The translations under genes and the position numbers were made by a program. The notes below the pieces were generated by a model, which ran no database searches, was not told where the DNA came from, and saw only the letters and a list, made by a program, of their open reading frames with translations. Shown in pieces: positions 8,538 to 16,447 of a stretch of 45,444 bases of DNA (within the stretch, counting starts at the first letter, position 1; the number at the start of each line of letters is the position of its first letter). The stretch spans positions 1 to 45,444 of the forward strand of contig JBJMVQ010000010.1 in assembly GCA_045810625.1 (NCBI GenBank), written 5' to 3'. The stretch comes from JACQFZ01 sp045810625. GTDB lineage: Bacteria > Pseudomonadota > Gammaproteobacteria > Acidiferrobacterales > Sulfurifustaceae.

Positions 8538-9605
8538 ATGGCACCCATTACTCCTTCCACGGCTACCCCCGCTCGCAAGGCCGTCGCCTTGATCTCGGGC
8601 GGCCTGGACTCGATGCTCGCCGCGCGCGTGATGCTCGACCAGGGAATTCATGTGGAAGGAATCAACTTCTACACCGGGTTTTGCGTCGAAGGGCACACGC
8701 AGGCGATCCGGCGCGAGGCGCGCGAACGTCCGAAGCGTAACAACGCTTTGTGGGTCGCGGAACAGCTCGGGATCAAGCTGCACCTCATCGACGTCGTCGA
8801 AGAATACAAAGACGTAGTCATCAACCCGAAACACGGCTACGGCGCGAACTTGAACCCTTGCCTCGACTGCAAGGGGTTCATGGTTCGCAAAGCGCGCGAG
8901 TGGATGGAGGCGCATGGTTTCGATTTCATCGTGACCGGCGAGGTGCTCGGGCAGCGCCCGATGTCGCAGCGTCGCGACACGATGCCGGTCGTGGCACGCG
9001 AGTCCGGAGCGTTCGATCGGCTGCTGCGTCCGCTTTGCGCGAAGCTACTGCCCCCAACGTTGCCCGAGCGCGAAGGCTGGGTCGTCCGCGAGCGGCTGCA
9101 CGACTTCAACGGTCGCAGCCGCAAGCCGCAAATGGCGCTCGCCGCCCATTACGGCTTCACGGACTACGCCCAACCCGCCGGCGGCTGCTGTTTTCTTACC
9201 AACGAACAGTATTCGAACAAGCTCGCCGATCTCTGGCGGACGCGCGGCGAGAAGCGCTACGAGCTCGAAGACATCTTGCTGCTCAAGGTCGGCCGGCATC
9301 TGCGGCCGCGCCCGCACTTCAAGCTCATCGTCGCGCGCGACGACGGCGAGAATAACTTTTTGCTCGGCTTCCGCAGTCGTTACACGCATCTTTGCGCGAC
9401 GAGCCATCCGGGACCGCTCGTGCTCATCGACGGACAACCGAATCAAGAAGATCTCGAGTTCGCCGCACGGCTCACGGCTCGTTTCGGCAAGGGACGCACG
9501 GCCGACCAAGTCACGGTATCCGTCACCGAGCCCGGCCAAGGCGAGCGGCTGTTGCAGGTCGCGCCGCTTCCCGCGGACGCCATCCCGGAGAGCTGGTACC
9601 TGTGA
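8538..9605 (+). CDS. PP-loop ATPase, MnmA/ThiI-like tRNA thiolation family
   Basis: Contains the adenylating PP-loop ALISGGLDSMLAARVM near the N-terminus, then a conserved CLDCK (two cysteines), TGEVLGQRPMSQRRDTM, and QPAGGCCFLT with another cysteine pair. These features are typical of tRNA-U34/U8 thiolation enzymes and related sulfur-inserting PP-loop proteins. It is not a canonical MnmA or ThiI: it lacks THUMP and rhodanese domains and ends in about 120 residues (from LLLKVGRHLRPRP on) that I cannot assign. The 355-residue frame starts at ATG 8538, after AGGCAGGA. The next gene, a TusA homologue, overlaps its stop as GTGA, so a TusA-to-PP-loop sulfur relay is a reasonable inference. The substrate is unknown. 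Confidence 0.82.
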   Translation: MAPITPSTATPARKAVALISGGLDSMLAARVMLDQGIHVEGINFYTGFCVEGHTQAIRREARERPKRNNALWVAEQLGIKLHLIDVVEEYKDVVINPKHGYGANLNPCLDCKGFMVRKAREWMEAHGFDFIVTGEVLGQRPMSQRRDTMPVVARESGAFDRLLRPLCAKLLPPTLPEREGWVVRERLHDFNGRSRKPQMALAAHYGFTDYAQPAGGCCFLTNEQYSNKLADLWRTRGEKRYELEDILLLKVGRHLRPRPHFKLIVARDDGENNFLLGFRSRYTHLCATSHPGPLVLIDGQPNQEDLEFAARLTARFGKGRTADQVTVSVTEPGQGERLLQVAPLPADAIPESWYL

Positions 9606-9829
9606 CGCATCACGTGCTCGATGTTCGCAACCTGCTTTGCCCGCTTCCCGTCATTCGGGCCCAGAACGCGGTCGCGCGCCTGGCCGCCGGCGACACGCTC
9701 GAAGTGCACGCCACCGATCCCGGCGCGCTGCACGATATTCCCGCCTGGTGCCGTATTAACGGACACGACGTGCTGTCGACGTCGAAAAACGGCGGTGAAG
9801 TGCGCATCACGGTCAAGGTCAACGTATGA
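9602..9829 (+). CDS. TusA-family sulfur carrier protein
   Basis: 75-residue cytoplasmic sulfur carrier. Family members bind sulfur as a persulfide on a single cysteine and pass it to thiolation enzymes or to dissimilatory sulfur oxidation. The signature LDVRNLLCPLPVIRA carries the active cysteine at position 13. The GTG start at 9602 overlaps the PP-loop stop (GTGA), and the gene's own stop overlaps the next start (ATGA), so three genes are coupled. The context favours delivery to the PP-loop protein over classical MnmA, whose TusBCDE partners are absent here. No hdr, dsr or rhodanese gene is nearby. Confidence 0.88.
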   Translation: MTHHVLDVRNLLCPLPVIRAQNAVARLAAGDTLEVHATDPGALHDIPAWCRINGHDVLSTSKNGGEVRITVKVNV

Positions 9830-11013
9830 GCGGCATGCATACCGAAACCGTCGACCTTGCCGATTCGACGCGCTATCAGGCGAGCCGGCGCGTTACGTTG
9901 GTCAGCGTCGGCCTCAATCTGGTGCTCACGATCGTCCAGGTCGTGGTCGGTTTCATCGGCGGCTCTCAGGCGCTCGTGGCCGACGGCGTGCACACGCTGT
10001 CCGACCTGATCAGTGACGGCATCGTCCTGTTCGCGCTCCAGCACAGCGCGAGGGACGCCGATGAGGAGCATCCTTACGGACACGGTCGCATCGAGACCGC
10101 GGTCACGCTGATTCTCGGGGCAATGCTCGTGGCCGTCGCGTTCGGCATTTCCTGGCGTGCGTTCGACCGCTGGCTGTTCGATCCGGCAGCGTTCGTCATC
10201 CCTTCGCCGCTCACGTTCTGGGTCGCGCTCGTGACGCTCGGCGCCAAGGAATGGCTCTACCGTTACACGATGCGAACGGCGACGCGCTTCGATTCGGCCA
10301 TGCTTCGCGCGAACGCCTGGCATCATCGGAGCGACGCGATCTCTTCGCTCATCGTGCTCGCCGGCATCGGCGGCGCGATCTACGGATTTGGCTACATGGA
10401 CGCCGTGGCCGCCATCGCCGTTGCCGCGCTGATTGCGAAGATCGGCGTCGAGCTCGGCTGGCAGGCGTTGCGCGAGCTGATCGACACCGGGCTCGAAGCC
10501 GAGCAGCTCGATGCGATTCGCGATGTCATCCAGCGCGTCGGCGGCGTACGCGCGTTGCATCTGTTGCGAACCCGTCGCGTCGGCAACCAGGCGTTTGTCG
10601 ACGTGCACATACTGGTTGACCGCGATCTCAGCGTCTCGGAGGGGCACCACATCGGCGAAGTCGTGCGCAAGCGTCTGATCGAGCAGATCGCGCCGGTGAG
10701 CGACGTTATGGTGCACATCGACACGGAGGAAGACGGCGCAGGAAGCAGTGAGCCCACGCTGCCGCTGCGCGACGAGATCGGCCACCGACTGAAACGATAT
10801 TTCGCGGAAATTCCGCAAGCGAGCGAAATCGAACAGATATTGCTGCACTACGCACAGGACCGCGTGAACGTAGAGCTGCGGCTCCCGCTGAGCGCGGTAA
10901 AAACAACGAAAGAGGCGCAACATCTTGCGCAGCGATTTGCGGATGCCGCCAGCCAGGATCACGACATCGGAACCGTTCAGGTTTATTTCCGTACGATGCA
11001 CCAAGATGGTTAG
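9826..11013 (+). CDS. Cation diffusion facilitator (CDF) family transporter
   Basis: Inner-membrane divalent metal/proton antiporter (Zn, Fe, Mn or Co by family). Six hydrophobic stretches occupy roughly residues 25-215. The metal-site motifs are ADGVHTLSDLISD in TM2 (HxxxD) and HHRSDAISS in TM5 (HxxxD). A cytoplasmic dimerisation domain follows (residues ~220-305, with VDVHILVDRDLSV). At 395 residues it is about 90 longer than a basic CDF, because a second, similar-looking domain follows (ending VQVYFRTMHQDG). ATG 9826 overlaps the tusA-like stop by four bases. Its last codons contain a TGCACC-N5-GGT element that could be an NtrC half-site for glnA. Confidence 0.92.
   Translation: MSGMHTETVDLADSTRYQASRRVTLVSVGLNLVLTIVQVVVGFIGGSQALVADGVHTLSDLISDGIVLFALQHSARDADEEHPYGHGRIETAVTLILGAMLVAVAFGISWRAFDRWLFDPAAFVIPSPLTFWVALVTLGAKEWLYRYTMRTATRFDSAMLRANAWHHRSDAISSLIVLAGIGGAIYGFGYMDAVAAIAVAALIAKIGVELGWQALRELIDTGLEAEQLDAIRDVIQRVGGVRALHLLRTRRVGNQAFVDVHILVDRDLSVSEGHHIGEVVRKRLIEQIAPVSDVMVHIDTEEDGAGSSEPTLPLRDEIGHRLKRYFAEIPQASEIEQILLHYAQDRVNVELRLPLSAVKTTKEAQHLAQRFADAASQDHDIGTVQVYFRTMHQDG
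10997..11013 (+). promoter_or_regulatory. Possible NtrC enhancer site upstream of glnA
   Basis: TGCACC-AAGAT-GGT matches one complete half and the first three bases of the other half of the NtrC consensus TGCACC-N5-GGTGCA. It lies about 110 bp upstream of the glnA sigma-54 promoter, a normal enhancer distance, and falls in the 3' end of the CDF gene. The imperfect second half keeps confidence low. Confidence 0.35.
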
Positions 11014-11105
11014 TACCATTTTTACAGTGAACTATTTTAGTGCAAAATCTTTGTAAATTTTTTTCATTTGTCTTTGTAATCAGTGCCTTAAGATCTGGCG
11101 GCGAT

Positions 11106-11121
11106 GGGCACATTTCGTGCA
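11106..11121 (+). promoter_or_regulatory. Sigma-54 promoter of glnA
   Basis: GGGCACATTTCGTGCA fits the -24/-12 consensus TGGCAYR-N4-TTGCW: GG at 11107-11108 and GC at 11119-11120 are separated as required. The mismatches are the first T and one T of the -12 element. Transcription would begin near 11132, about 60 bp before glnA. This agrees with NtrC/RpoN control, since ntrB and ntrC lie downstream. Confidence 0.65.
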
Positions 11122-11191
11122 CCAAATCGGCAGCCAGGATTATGGGTTAAGCTCAGCCACCGCAATTACCACCTTTTTGGAGGATTTTGTG

Positions 11192-12601
11192 ATGTCTCCC
11201 GCCGAAGTACTGAAACTCATCAAAGATAAAAACGTAAAGTTCGTCGACTATCGCTTCACAGACACTAAGGGCAAGGAGCAGCACGTTACCGTGCCCGCGA
11301 GCCAAGTCGGTGCCGAAACGTTCGAAGAAGGCAAGATGTTCGACGGCTCGTCGATCGCGGGTTGGAAGGGCATTCAGGAGTCGGACATGATCCTGATGCC
11401 GGAAGCCGGGACGGCAGTCCTGGATCCATTCATGGAGGAGCCCACCCTGATCCTGCGCTGCGACGTGATCGAGCCGAGCACCATGCAGGGCTACGAGCGC
11501 GATCCGCGCTCGCTCGCGAAACGTGCCGAAGCGTACCTGAAGAGCACCGGCATCGCGGACACCGCCTTCTTTGGACCCGAGGCGGAATTCTTCATCTTCG
11601 ACGACGTGCGCTGGGGCTCCGATATCAGCGGCAGCTTCGTCAAAGTCGATTCCGAAGAAGCGTCCTGGAATACCGAGAAGGTCTATGAAGGCGGTAACCT
11701 CGGCCACCGGCCGAGCGTGAAGGGCGGCTACTTCCCGGTCCCGCCGGTCGACTCGCAGCAGGACATCCGCTCGGCGATGTGCCTCGCGATGATGGAAATG
11801 GGTCTCGAGATCGAGACGCACCATCATGAAGTCGCGACGGCCGGCCAGAACGAAATCGGTATGCGGTTCAACACTCTGGTGAAGAAGGCGGACGAGCTGC
11901 AGATTTACAAGTACTGCGTGCACAACGTCGCGCATTCGTACGGCAAGACCGCGACCTTCATGCCGAAACCGATCGTCGGCGACAACGGCTCGGGCATGCA
12001 CGTGCATCAATCGCTCGCCAAAGACGGCAAGAACCTCTTTACGGGCAACGAGTACGGCGGGCTGTCGCAGCTCGCGTTGTACTACATCGGCGGCATCATT
12101 AAGCACGCTCGGGCGCTGAACGCGATCACCAACTCGCTCACCAATTCGTACAAGCGCCTGGTGCCGGGCTTCGAAGCGCCGGTCATGCTCGCGTACTCCG
12201 CGCGCAACCGCTCGGCGTCGATCCGCGTGCCGTACGTGCCGAATCCGAAAGCGCGGCGCATCGAGGTGCGCTTCCCGGACGCCGGCAGCAACCCGTATCT
12301 CGCGTTCGCGGCGATGATGATGGCGGGAATCGACGGCATTCAGAACAAGATCCATCCGGGCGAGGCCATGGACAAGGATCTGTACGACCTGCCGCCGGAA
12401 GAGGAGAAGAAAATCCCGACCGTGTGCCACGCCCTCGACATGGCGCTCGACTACCTCGACAAGGACCGCGCGTTCCTGAAAGCCGGCGGGGTCTTCACCG
12501 ACGACGTGATCGATGCGTACATCGCGCTCAAGATGCAGGAGGTCACGCGGCTGCGCATGACCACGCATCCGGTCGAGTTCGATATGTACTACAGCGTCTG
12601 A
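11192..12601 (+). CDS. glnA: Type I glutamine synthetase
   Basis: Condenses ammonia and glutamate with ATP, the entry point of nitrogen assimilation; active as a cytoplasmic dodecamer. The product is 469 residues, the same length as E. coli GlnA. Visible blocks are MFDGSSIAGWKGI, FGPEAEFFIFDDV (metal-binding glutamates), GSGMHVHQSL (ATP/metal site) and NRSASIRVPYV. KDLYDLPPEE supplies the tyrosine adenylylated by GlnE in regulated GSI-beta enzymes. ATG 11192 follows GGAGGA. It is preceded by a sigma-54 promoter and followed by a strong terminator, so ntrBC are only partly read from this promoter. Confidence 0.99.
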   Translation: MSPAEVLKLIKDKNVKFVDYRFTDTKGKEQHVTVPASQVGAETFEEGKMFDGSSIAGWKGIQESDMILMPEAGTAVLDPFMEEPTLILRCDVIEPSTMQGYERDPRSLAKRAEAYLKSTGIADTAFFGPEAEFFIFDDVRWGSDISGSFVKVDSEEASWNTEKVYEGGNLGHRPSVKGGYFPVPPVDSQQDIRSAMCLAMMEMGLEIETHHHEVATAGQNEIGMRFNTLVKKADELQIYKYCVHNVAHSYGKTATFMPKPIVGDNGSGMHVHQSLAKDGKNLFTGNEYGGLSQLALYYIGGIIKHARALNAITNSLTNSYKRLVPGFEAPVMLAYSARNRSASIRVPYVPNPKARRIEVRFPDAGSNPYLAFAAMMMAGIDGIQNKIHPGEAMDKDLYDLPPEEEKKIPTVCHALDMALDYLDKDRAFLKAGGVFTDDVIDAYIALKMQEVTRLRMTTHPVEFDMYYSV

Positions 12602-12626
12602 CGTCACAAACCGGCAATGCGGCCCG

Positions 12627-12657
12627 AAAAACGCCCCCAACTTCGGGGGCGTTTTTT
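12627..12657 (+). terminator. Rho-independent terminator after glnA
   Basis: AAAAACGCCCCC (12627-12638) pairs with GGGGGCGTTTTT (12645-12656) around a six-base loop, and the right arm ends in a T-run. It separates glnA from ntrBC by attenuation. Confidence 0.92.
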
Positions 12658-12688
12658 GTTGGCGCATGGGAAATCGCAAGTTGTTCCG

Positions 12689-13768
12689 ATGAAGCCTTCC
12701 GGACCTGCCCAAGCCATTCTGGAGAACATGACCACCGCGGTGCTCACGCTCGATCACGAGCTGAGAGTATCCACGGTCAATCCGGCGGGCGAGATGATGT
12801 TCGAGGCCAGCACCAAAAAAATGCTCGGCCATCCGCTGGCGGAAGCCATGACGCGCGGCGACACGTTGTTGCAGGCGCTGCGGGAGTCGCTCGCGTCCGG
12901 ACATCCGATCACCGTCCGCGGCGTCACGATCGAATTGCCCGGCAACCGCAGCCTGACCCTCGACTGCGCCATCACGCCGCTCGCGGCCGTTGCCGACAAA
13001 CCCGATCCGGAAAATCCGGCGCTACTGGTCGAGCTGACGCAGATCGACCGGTTGTTGCGCCGCACGCGGGACGAGAATCTGCTCGATCGCCAGGCGGCGA
13101 ATCGCGCCGTCATGCGTGGACTGGCGCACGAGATCAAGAACCCGCTCGGCGGACTGCGCGGCGCCGCGCAGCTGCTCGAACGCGAGCTCATTCCGAAGGG
13201 GCTTAGAGAGTACACGCGCATCATCATCCATGAGGCCGACCGGTTGCGAAATCTCGTGGACCGCATGATCGGCCCGCATCAGCCGCTTGCACAACAACCG
13301 GTGAATATCCATTCCGTGCTCGAGCACGTACGGCTGCTGCTGCTCGCCGAAGTGCCGGGCGGATTGAGCATCGAGCGCGACTACGACCCGTCGATCCCGG
13401 AGTTCGTGGGGGACGCGGAGCAGATGATTCAGGCAGCGCTCAACATCGTACGCAACGCCGTTGAGGCGCTCGACGGCCGCGGCCGAATCGTGCTGCGCAC
13501 CCGCATCGAGCGCGGCTTCACGATCGGACAGAAGCGTCACCGTCTGGTGCTACGGGCGGAGATTGAGGACGACGGCCCGGGGATACCGGCCGAGCTGCTC
13601 GAACACATTTTTTATCCCATGGTCACGGGGCGCACAGGCGGGAACGGACTCGGCCTGTCGATCGCCCAGGACATCGTGACCAAACATGGCGGCCTTATCG
13701 AATGCGAAAGCCGTCCAGGCCGAACCGTGTTCATCCTGTACGTACCTTTGGAGAATGACAATGGCTAA
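12689..13768 (+). CDS. glnL: Nitrogen regulation sensor kinase NtrB
   Basis: Cytoplasmic bifunctional kinase/phosphatase of NtrC, controlled by PII. The 359-residue protein has an N-terminal PAS domain (about residues 8-120, AILENMTTAVLTLDHELRV), the phosphoacceptor motif GLAHEIKNPLGGLRG with His147, and an HATPase domain with NIVRNAVEAL, DDGPGIP and GGNGLGLSIAQDI. No membrane segment is present, which fits NtrB. ATG 12689 is selected because residues from SGPAQAILENM align with the PAS start. The frame runs further upstream but through the glnA terminator. The last eight bases overlap ntrC. Confidence 0.96.
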   Translation: MKPSGPAQAILENMTTAVLTLDHELRVSTVNPAGEMMFEASTKKMLGHPLAEAMTRGDTLLQALRESLASGHPITVRGVTIELPGNRSLTLDCAITPLAAVADKPDPENPALLVELTQIDRLLRRTRDENLLDRQAANRAVMRGLAHEIKNPLGGLRGAAQLLERELIPKGLREYTRIIIHEADRLRNLVDRMIGPHQPLAQQPVNIHSVLEHVRLLLLAEVPGGLSIERDYDPSIPEFVGDAEQMIQAALNIVRNAVEALDGRGRIVLRTRIERGFTIGQKRHRLVLRAEIEDDGPGIPAELLEHIFYPMVTGRTGGNGLGLSIAQDIVTKHGGLIECESRPGRTVFILYVPLENDNG

Positions 13769-15158
13769 ACAGGACGTTGTGTGGATCATCGACGACGATC
13801 AATCGATCCGTTGGGTCTTGGAAAAAGCGCTCGAGCAAGCGGGTTTTTCCGTGCGCGCCTTCGAGTCCGGCAACGGAATCGGTGAGACGCTCGAGCGCAC
13901 CCAGCCGAGCGCGATCGTCACCGACATCCGCATGCCGGGCCTGAACGGGCTCGACCTGCTGTCGCTGATTCAGCAAAAAGCCGCCGAGATTCCCGTCATC
14001 GTCACCACCGCCTACACCGATCTCGATAGCGCGGTCGCTTCGTACCGTCGCGGCGCGTTCGAGTACCTGCCGAAGCCGTTCGATCTCGACGAAGCGGTGA
14101 ACTTGGTACGCCGCGCGCTCGAGCACCGGCGCCATCGTCGCGTCGAGCCGGTGGCGGGGAACGAGCACGTGCCCGAGATCATCGGCGCCGCGGCATCGAT
14201 GCAGGAGGTGTTTCGTGCGATCGGGCGGCTCTCGAATTCGCATCTTAATGTGCTCATCAACGGCGAGTCCGGGACCGGCAAAGAGCTCGTGGCGCGAGCG
14301 CTGCACACGCACAGCCCGCGCGCGAAAGCGCCGTTCATTGCGATCAACATCGCCGCGGTTCCGAGCGAGCTGCTCGAATCCGAACTGTTCGGTCACGAGC
14401 GGGGCGCCTTCACCGGAGCCACCGGGCAACGCCAGGGGCGCTTCGAGCAAGCGAACGGCGGAACGCTCTTCCTCGATGAAATCGGCGACATGCCGACCGA
14501 GCTGCAGACGCGCCTGCTGCGCGTGCTCTCCGATGGCAAGTTCTACCGCGTCGGTGGCCACGAACAAGTGTCGACCGATGTGCGCATCATCGCCGCGACC
14601 AACCAGGACCTGGAAGAACGCGTCAAACAGGGCCGGTTTCGCGAGGACCTGTTTCATCGCCTGAACGTGATCCGCGTTCATCTGCCGGCGCTGCGCGAAC
14701 GCCGCGAGGACATTCCGATCCTTGCGAATCATTTTCTGAAGCGCTCCGCGGCGGAGATTGGCGTCGAGCCGAAGCAGCTCACGCCGGAAACCGAGCAACA
14801 CGTGGCGCAATTGCCGTGGCCCGGCAACGTGCGCCAGCTCGAAAATGCCTGCCGCTGGCTCACCGTTATGGCACCGAGCCAGGTCATTCGCGTGGAAGAC
14901 CTGCCGCCCGAGCTGCGCAGTGCCGCAGGACAACAGGAGGACGGACGCTGGGAAACGACGCTCAAACAGGTCGTCGAGCATCGGCTCATGCGCGGCGAAG
15001 GGAAGATCTACCGCGACATGAACGAGAGCTTCGAGCGCATCCTTATTAAAGCTGCGCTCAAGTACACGGGCGGCCGAAAACAGGAAGCGGCAAAAAAGCT
15101 CGGTTGGGGCCGCAACACGCTGACGCGCAAGCTCAAAGAGCTCGGACTGGACGCCTGA
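13761..15158 (+). CDS. glnG: Nitrogen regulation response regulator NtrC
   Basis: Sigma-54 activator phosphorylated by NtrB under nitrogen limitation. The 465-residue protein (E. coli 469) has a receiver domain with DDDQ and phosphorylatable Asp55 in VTDIRMPG. The AAA+ domain follows, with Walker A GESGTGKELV, the sigma-54 contact loop GAFTGA and Walker B GTLFLDEIGDMP, and a C-terminal Fis-type HTH (KKLGWGRNTLTRKLKELG). ATG 13761 is preferred over ATG 13755 because GGAGA sits six bases upstream. It overlaps ntrB by eight bases, as in many ntrBC pairs. Confidence 0.97.
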   Translation: MAKQDVVWIIDDDQSIRWVLEKALEQAGFSVRAFESGNGIGETLERTQPSAIVTDIRMPGLNGLDLLSLIQQKAAEIPVIVTTAYTDLDSAVASYRRGAFEYLPKPFDLDEAVNLVRRALEHRRHRRVEPVAGNEHVPEIIGAAASMQEVFRAIGRLSNSHLNVLINGESGTGKELVARALHTHSPRAKAPFIAINIAAVPSELLESELFGHERGAFTGATGQRQGRFEQANGGTLFLDEIGDMPTELQTRLLRVLSDGKFYRVGGHEQVSTDVRIIAATNQDLEERVKQGRFREDLFHRLNVIRVHLPALRERREDIPILANHFLKRSAAEIGVEPKQLTPETEQHVAQLPWPGNVRQLENACRWLTVMAPSQVIRVEDLPPELRSAAGQQEDGRWETTLKQVVEHRLMRGEGKIYRDMNESFERILIKAALKYTGGRKQEAAKKLGWGRNTLTRKLKELGLDA

Positions 15159-15237
15159 GGCAAACTCTCGGTACGCCGCCCTATTCGGGCGATAGGCTAT
15201 TGGCGCGTTGGCGGGCTGATTCCTGCGCAATCAACGC

Positions 15238-15251
15238 CGCGTCATGACGCG
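15238..15251. promoter_or_regulatory. Perfect 14-bp palindrome in the ntrC to PhnD-like gap
   Basis: CGCGTCATGACGCG is a fully symmetric, operator-like sequence in the 304-bp non-coding gap (15159-15462), about 210 bp before the next gene. The rest of the gap shows no gene, no clear promoter and no terminator with a T-run. Confidence 0.35.
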
Positions 15252-15462
15252 TCGGTTGCGCATTTGAACTATCGGCGCCGCCGGAAACCCGGCGCGTCCC
15301 CACCGCCGAAGATTGCGAAACGACCGTCAATCGGCCGCGCCGATGCGCGAATTCATCCCGCTGGAAAAATCCGATTGTCCGGCTACGTTCAATAGTCGCG
15401 ACTTCGTCGTGGTATTCGTTTTTCCACGCTTGATCGGAGAGCGTCCATAACAAGGAGGTATC

Positions 15463-16350
15463 GTGCGAGTTCCTTACAGGTTCTTAGCCGTCGTCAGCGC
15501 TTTATACCTCGCCGCAAATGTTGCCGGCGCAGCGTCTGATCAAGTCCTTAGCACCAGGGTGGCCTTGGCGATGCCGGAGCAGCGCGCTGTCAACCCAGCC
15601 GCTACCGGCAACGGAGAGCTGATCTTCGGCGCCGCCCCACGCGGCTCGTATGCCGACGACAGGGCGATCTATCAGCCCATCGTCGAATATCTTTCCCGTG
15701 TCACCGGCAAGCGCGTCGTATACCGGCACGCGGACAACTGGCTCAGCTACAGCAAGAACATGACGAGCGGGGCCTACGATCTGGTGTTCGATGATCCGGC
15801 CTTGAACGGCTGGCGCATCGAGCGGATGGACCATCGCCCGCTGGTAAAACTGCCGGATGATCTGGTATTCGTCGTCCTCACGCGCGCGGACGACTCGAAA
15901 GTCAAAGAGCTGAAACAGCTCGCGGGCCACCGCGTGTGTGCATACACGGCTCCGAACCTCGGCACGCTCACGCTCATGTCGGAATTCGACAACCCGGTGC
16001 GCCGACCGGTCATCGTCGAATCCCGCAGCTGGGACGATTCCTATCGAAACCTGATAGACAAGCAATGTGCGGCCGTCGTCATACCGCTAAAGCACGCGCA
16101 AACGCTTCGCATGGACACGATGAAAGTGCTGTACCAACTTCGTCCGTCGCCGAACCAGGCGTTCTCCGCGGGTCCACGCGTGCCGATCGAGCTGCAAGAA
16201 AAGATTCGTGCGGCGCTATTGTCCGATACCGGAAAAGAAGCGACGGCGAAGCTGAGGGAGACTTATGCGGCGAAGGAGCTTATTCCCGCATCGACGGCCG
16301 AATATGCGGGGCTCGGCAAGCTGCTCCGGAACGAGCTCTACTATTACTAA
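15463..16350 (+). CDS. PhnD/SsuA-like periplasmic substrate-binding protein
   Basis: 295-residue secreted protein with an N-terminal signal peptide (hydrophobic residues 6-22, likely cleaved after VAGA). It is followed by the type II periplasmic-binding fold of the phosphonate/phosphate/phosphite PhnD family: ELIFGAAPRGSYADDRAIY, then YDLVFDDPALNGWR and LAGHRVCAYTAPNLGTL. The GTG start at 15463 is fixed by a perfect AAGGAGGT seven bases upstream. No ABC permease or ATPase lies beside it, so it is either an orphan binding protein or a sensor/partner of a transporter elsewhere. The ligand cannot be predicted. Confidence 0.85.
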   Translation: MRVPYRFLAVVSALYLAANVAGAASDQVLSTRVALAMPEQRAVNPAATGNGELIFGAAPRGSYADDRAIYQPIVEYLSRVTGKRVVYRHADNWLSYSKNMTSGAYDLVFDDPALNGWRIERMDHRPLVKLPDDLVFVVLTRADDSKVKELKQLAGHRVCAYTAPNLGTLTLMSEFDNPVRRPVIVESRSWDDSYRNLIDKQCAAVVIPLKHAQTLRMDTMKVLYQLRPSPNQAFSAGPRVPIELQEKIRAALLSDTGKEATAKLRETYAAKELIPASTAEYAGLGKLLRNELYYY

Positions 16351-16447
16351 TCCCTGCCGGCTCGTCGTATCTAAACAGTTCGCGACCCGCGGACCGCAAT
16401 CGGGCACGAGCGCGGTGGAACGCCGGCGAGGCGTTTGGGAATTGCTC

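Noticed and set aside
11101..11121. GCAC-N5-GTGC at the glnA promoter as an NtrC site
   Set aside because: The half-site spacing is two bases too short for NtrC; the sequence is better explained as the sigma-54 -24/-12 element.
11153..12904. 583-codon open frame opposite glnA
   Set aside because: Antisense shadow of a strongly conserved gene; no ribosome-binding site or recognisable domain.
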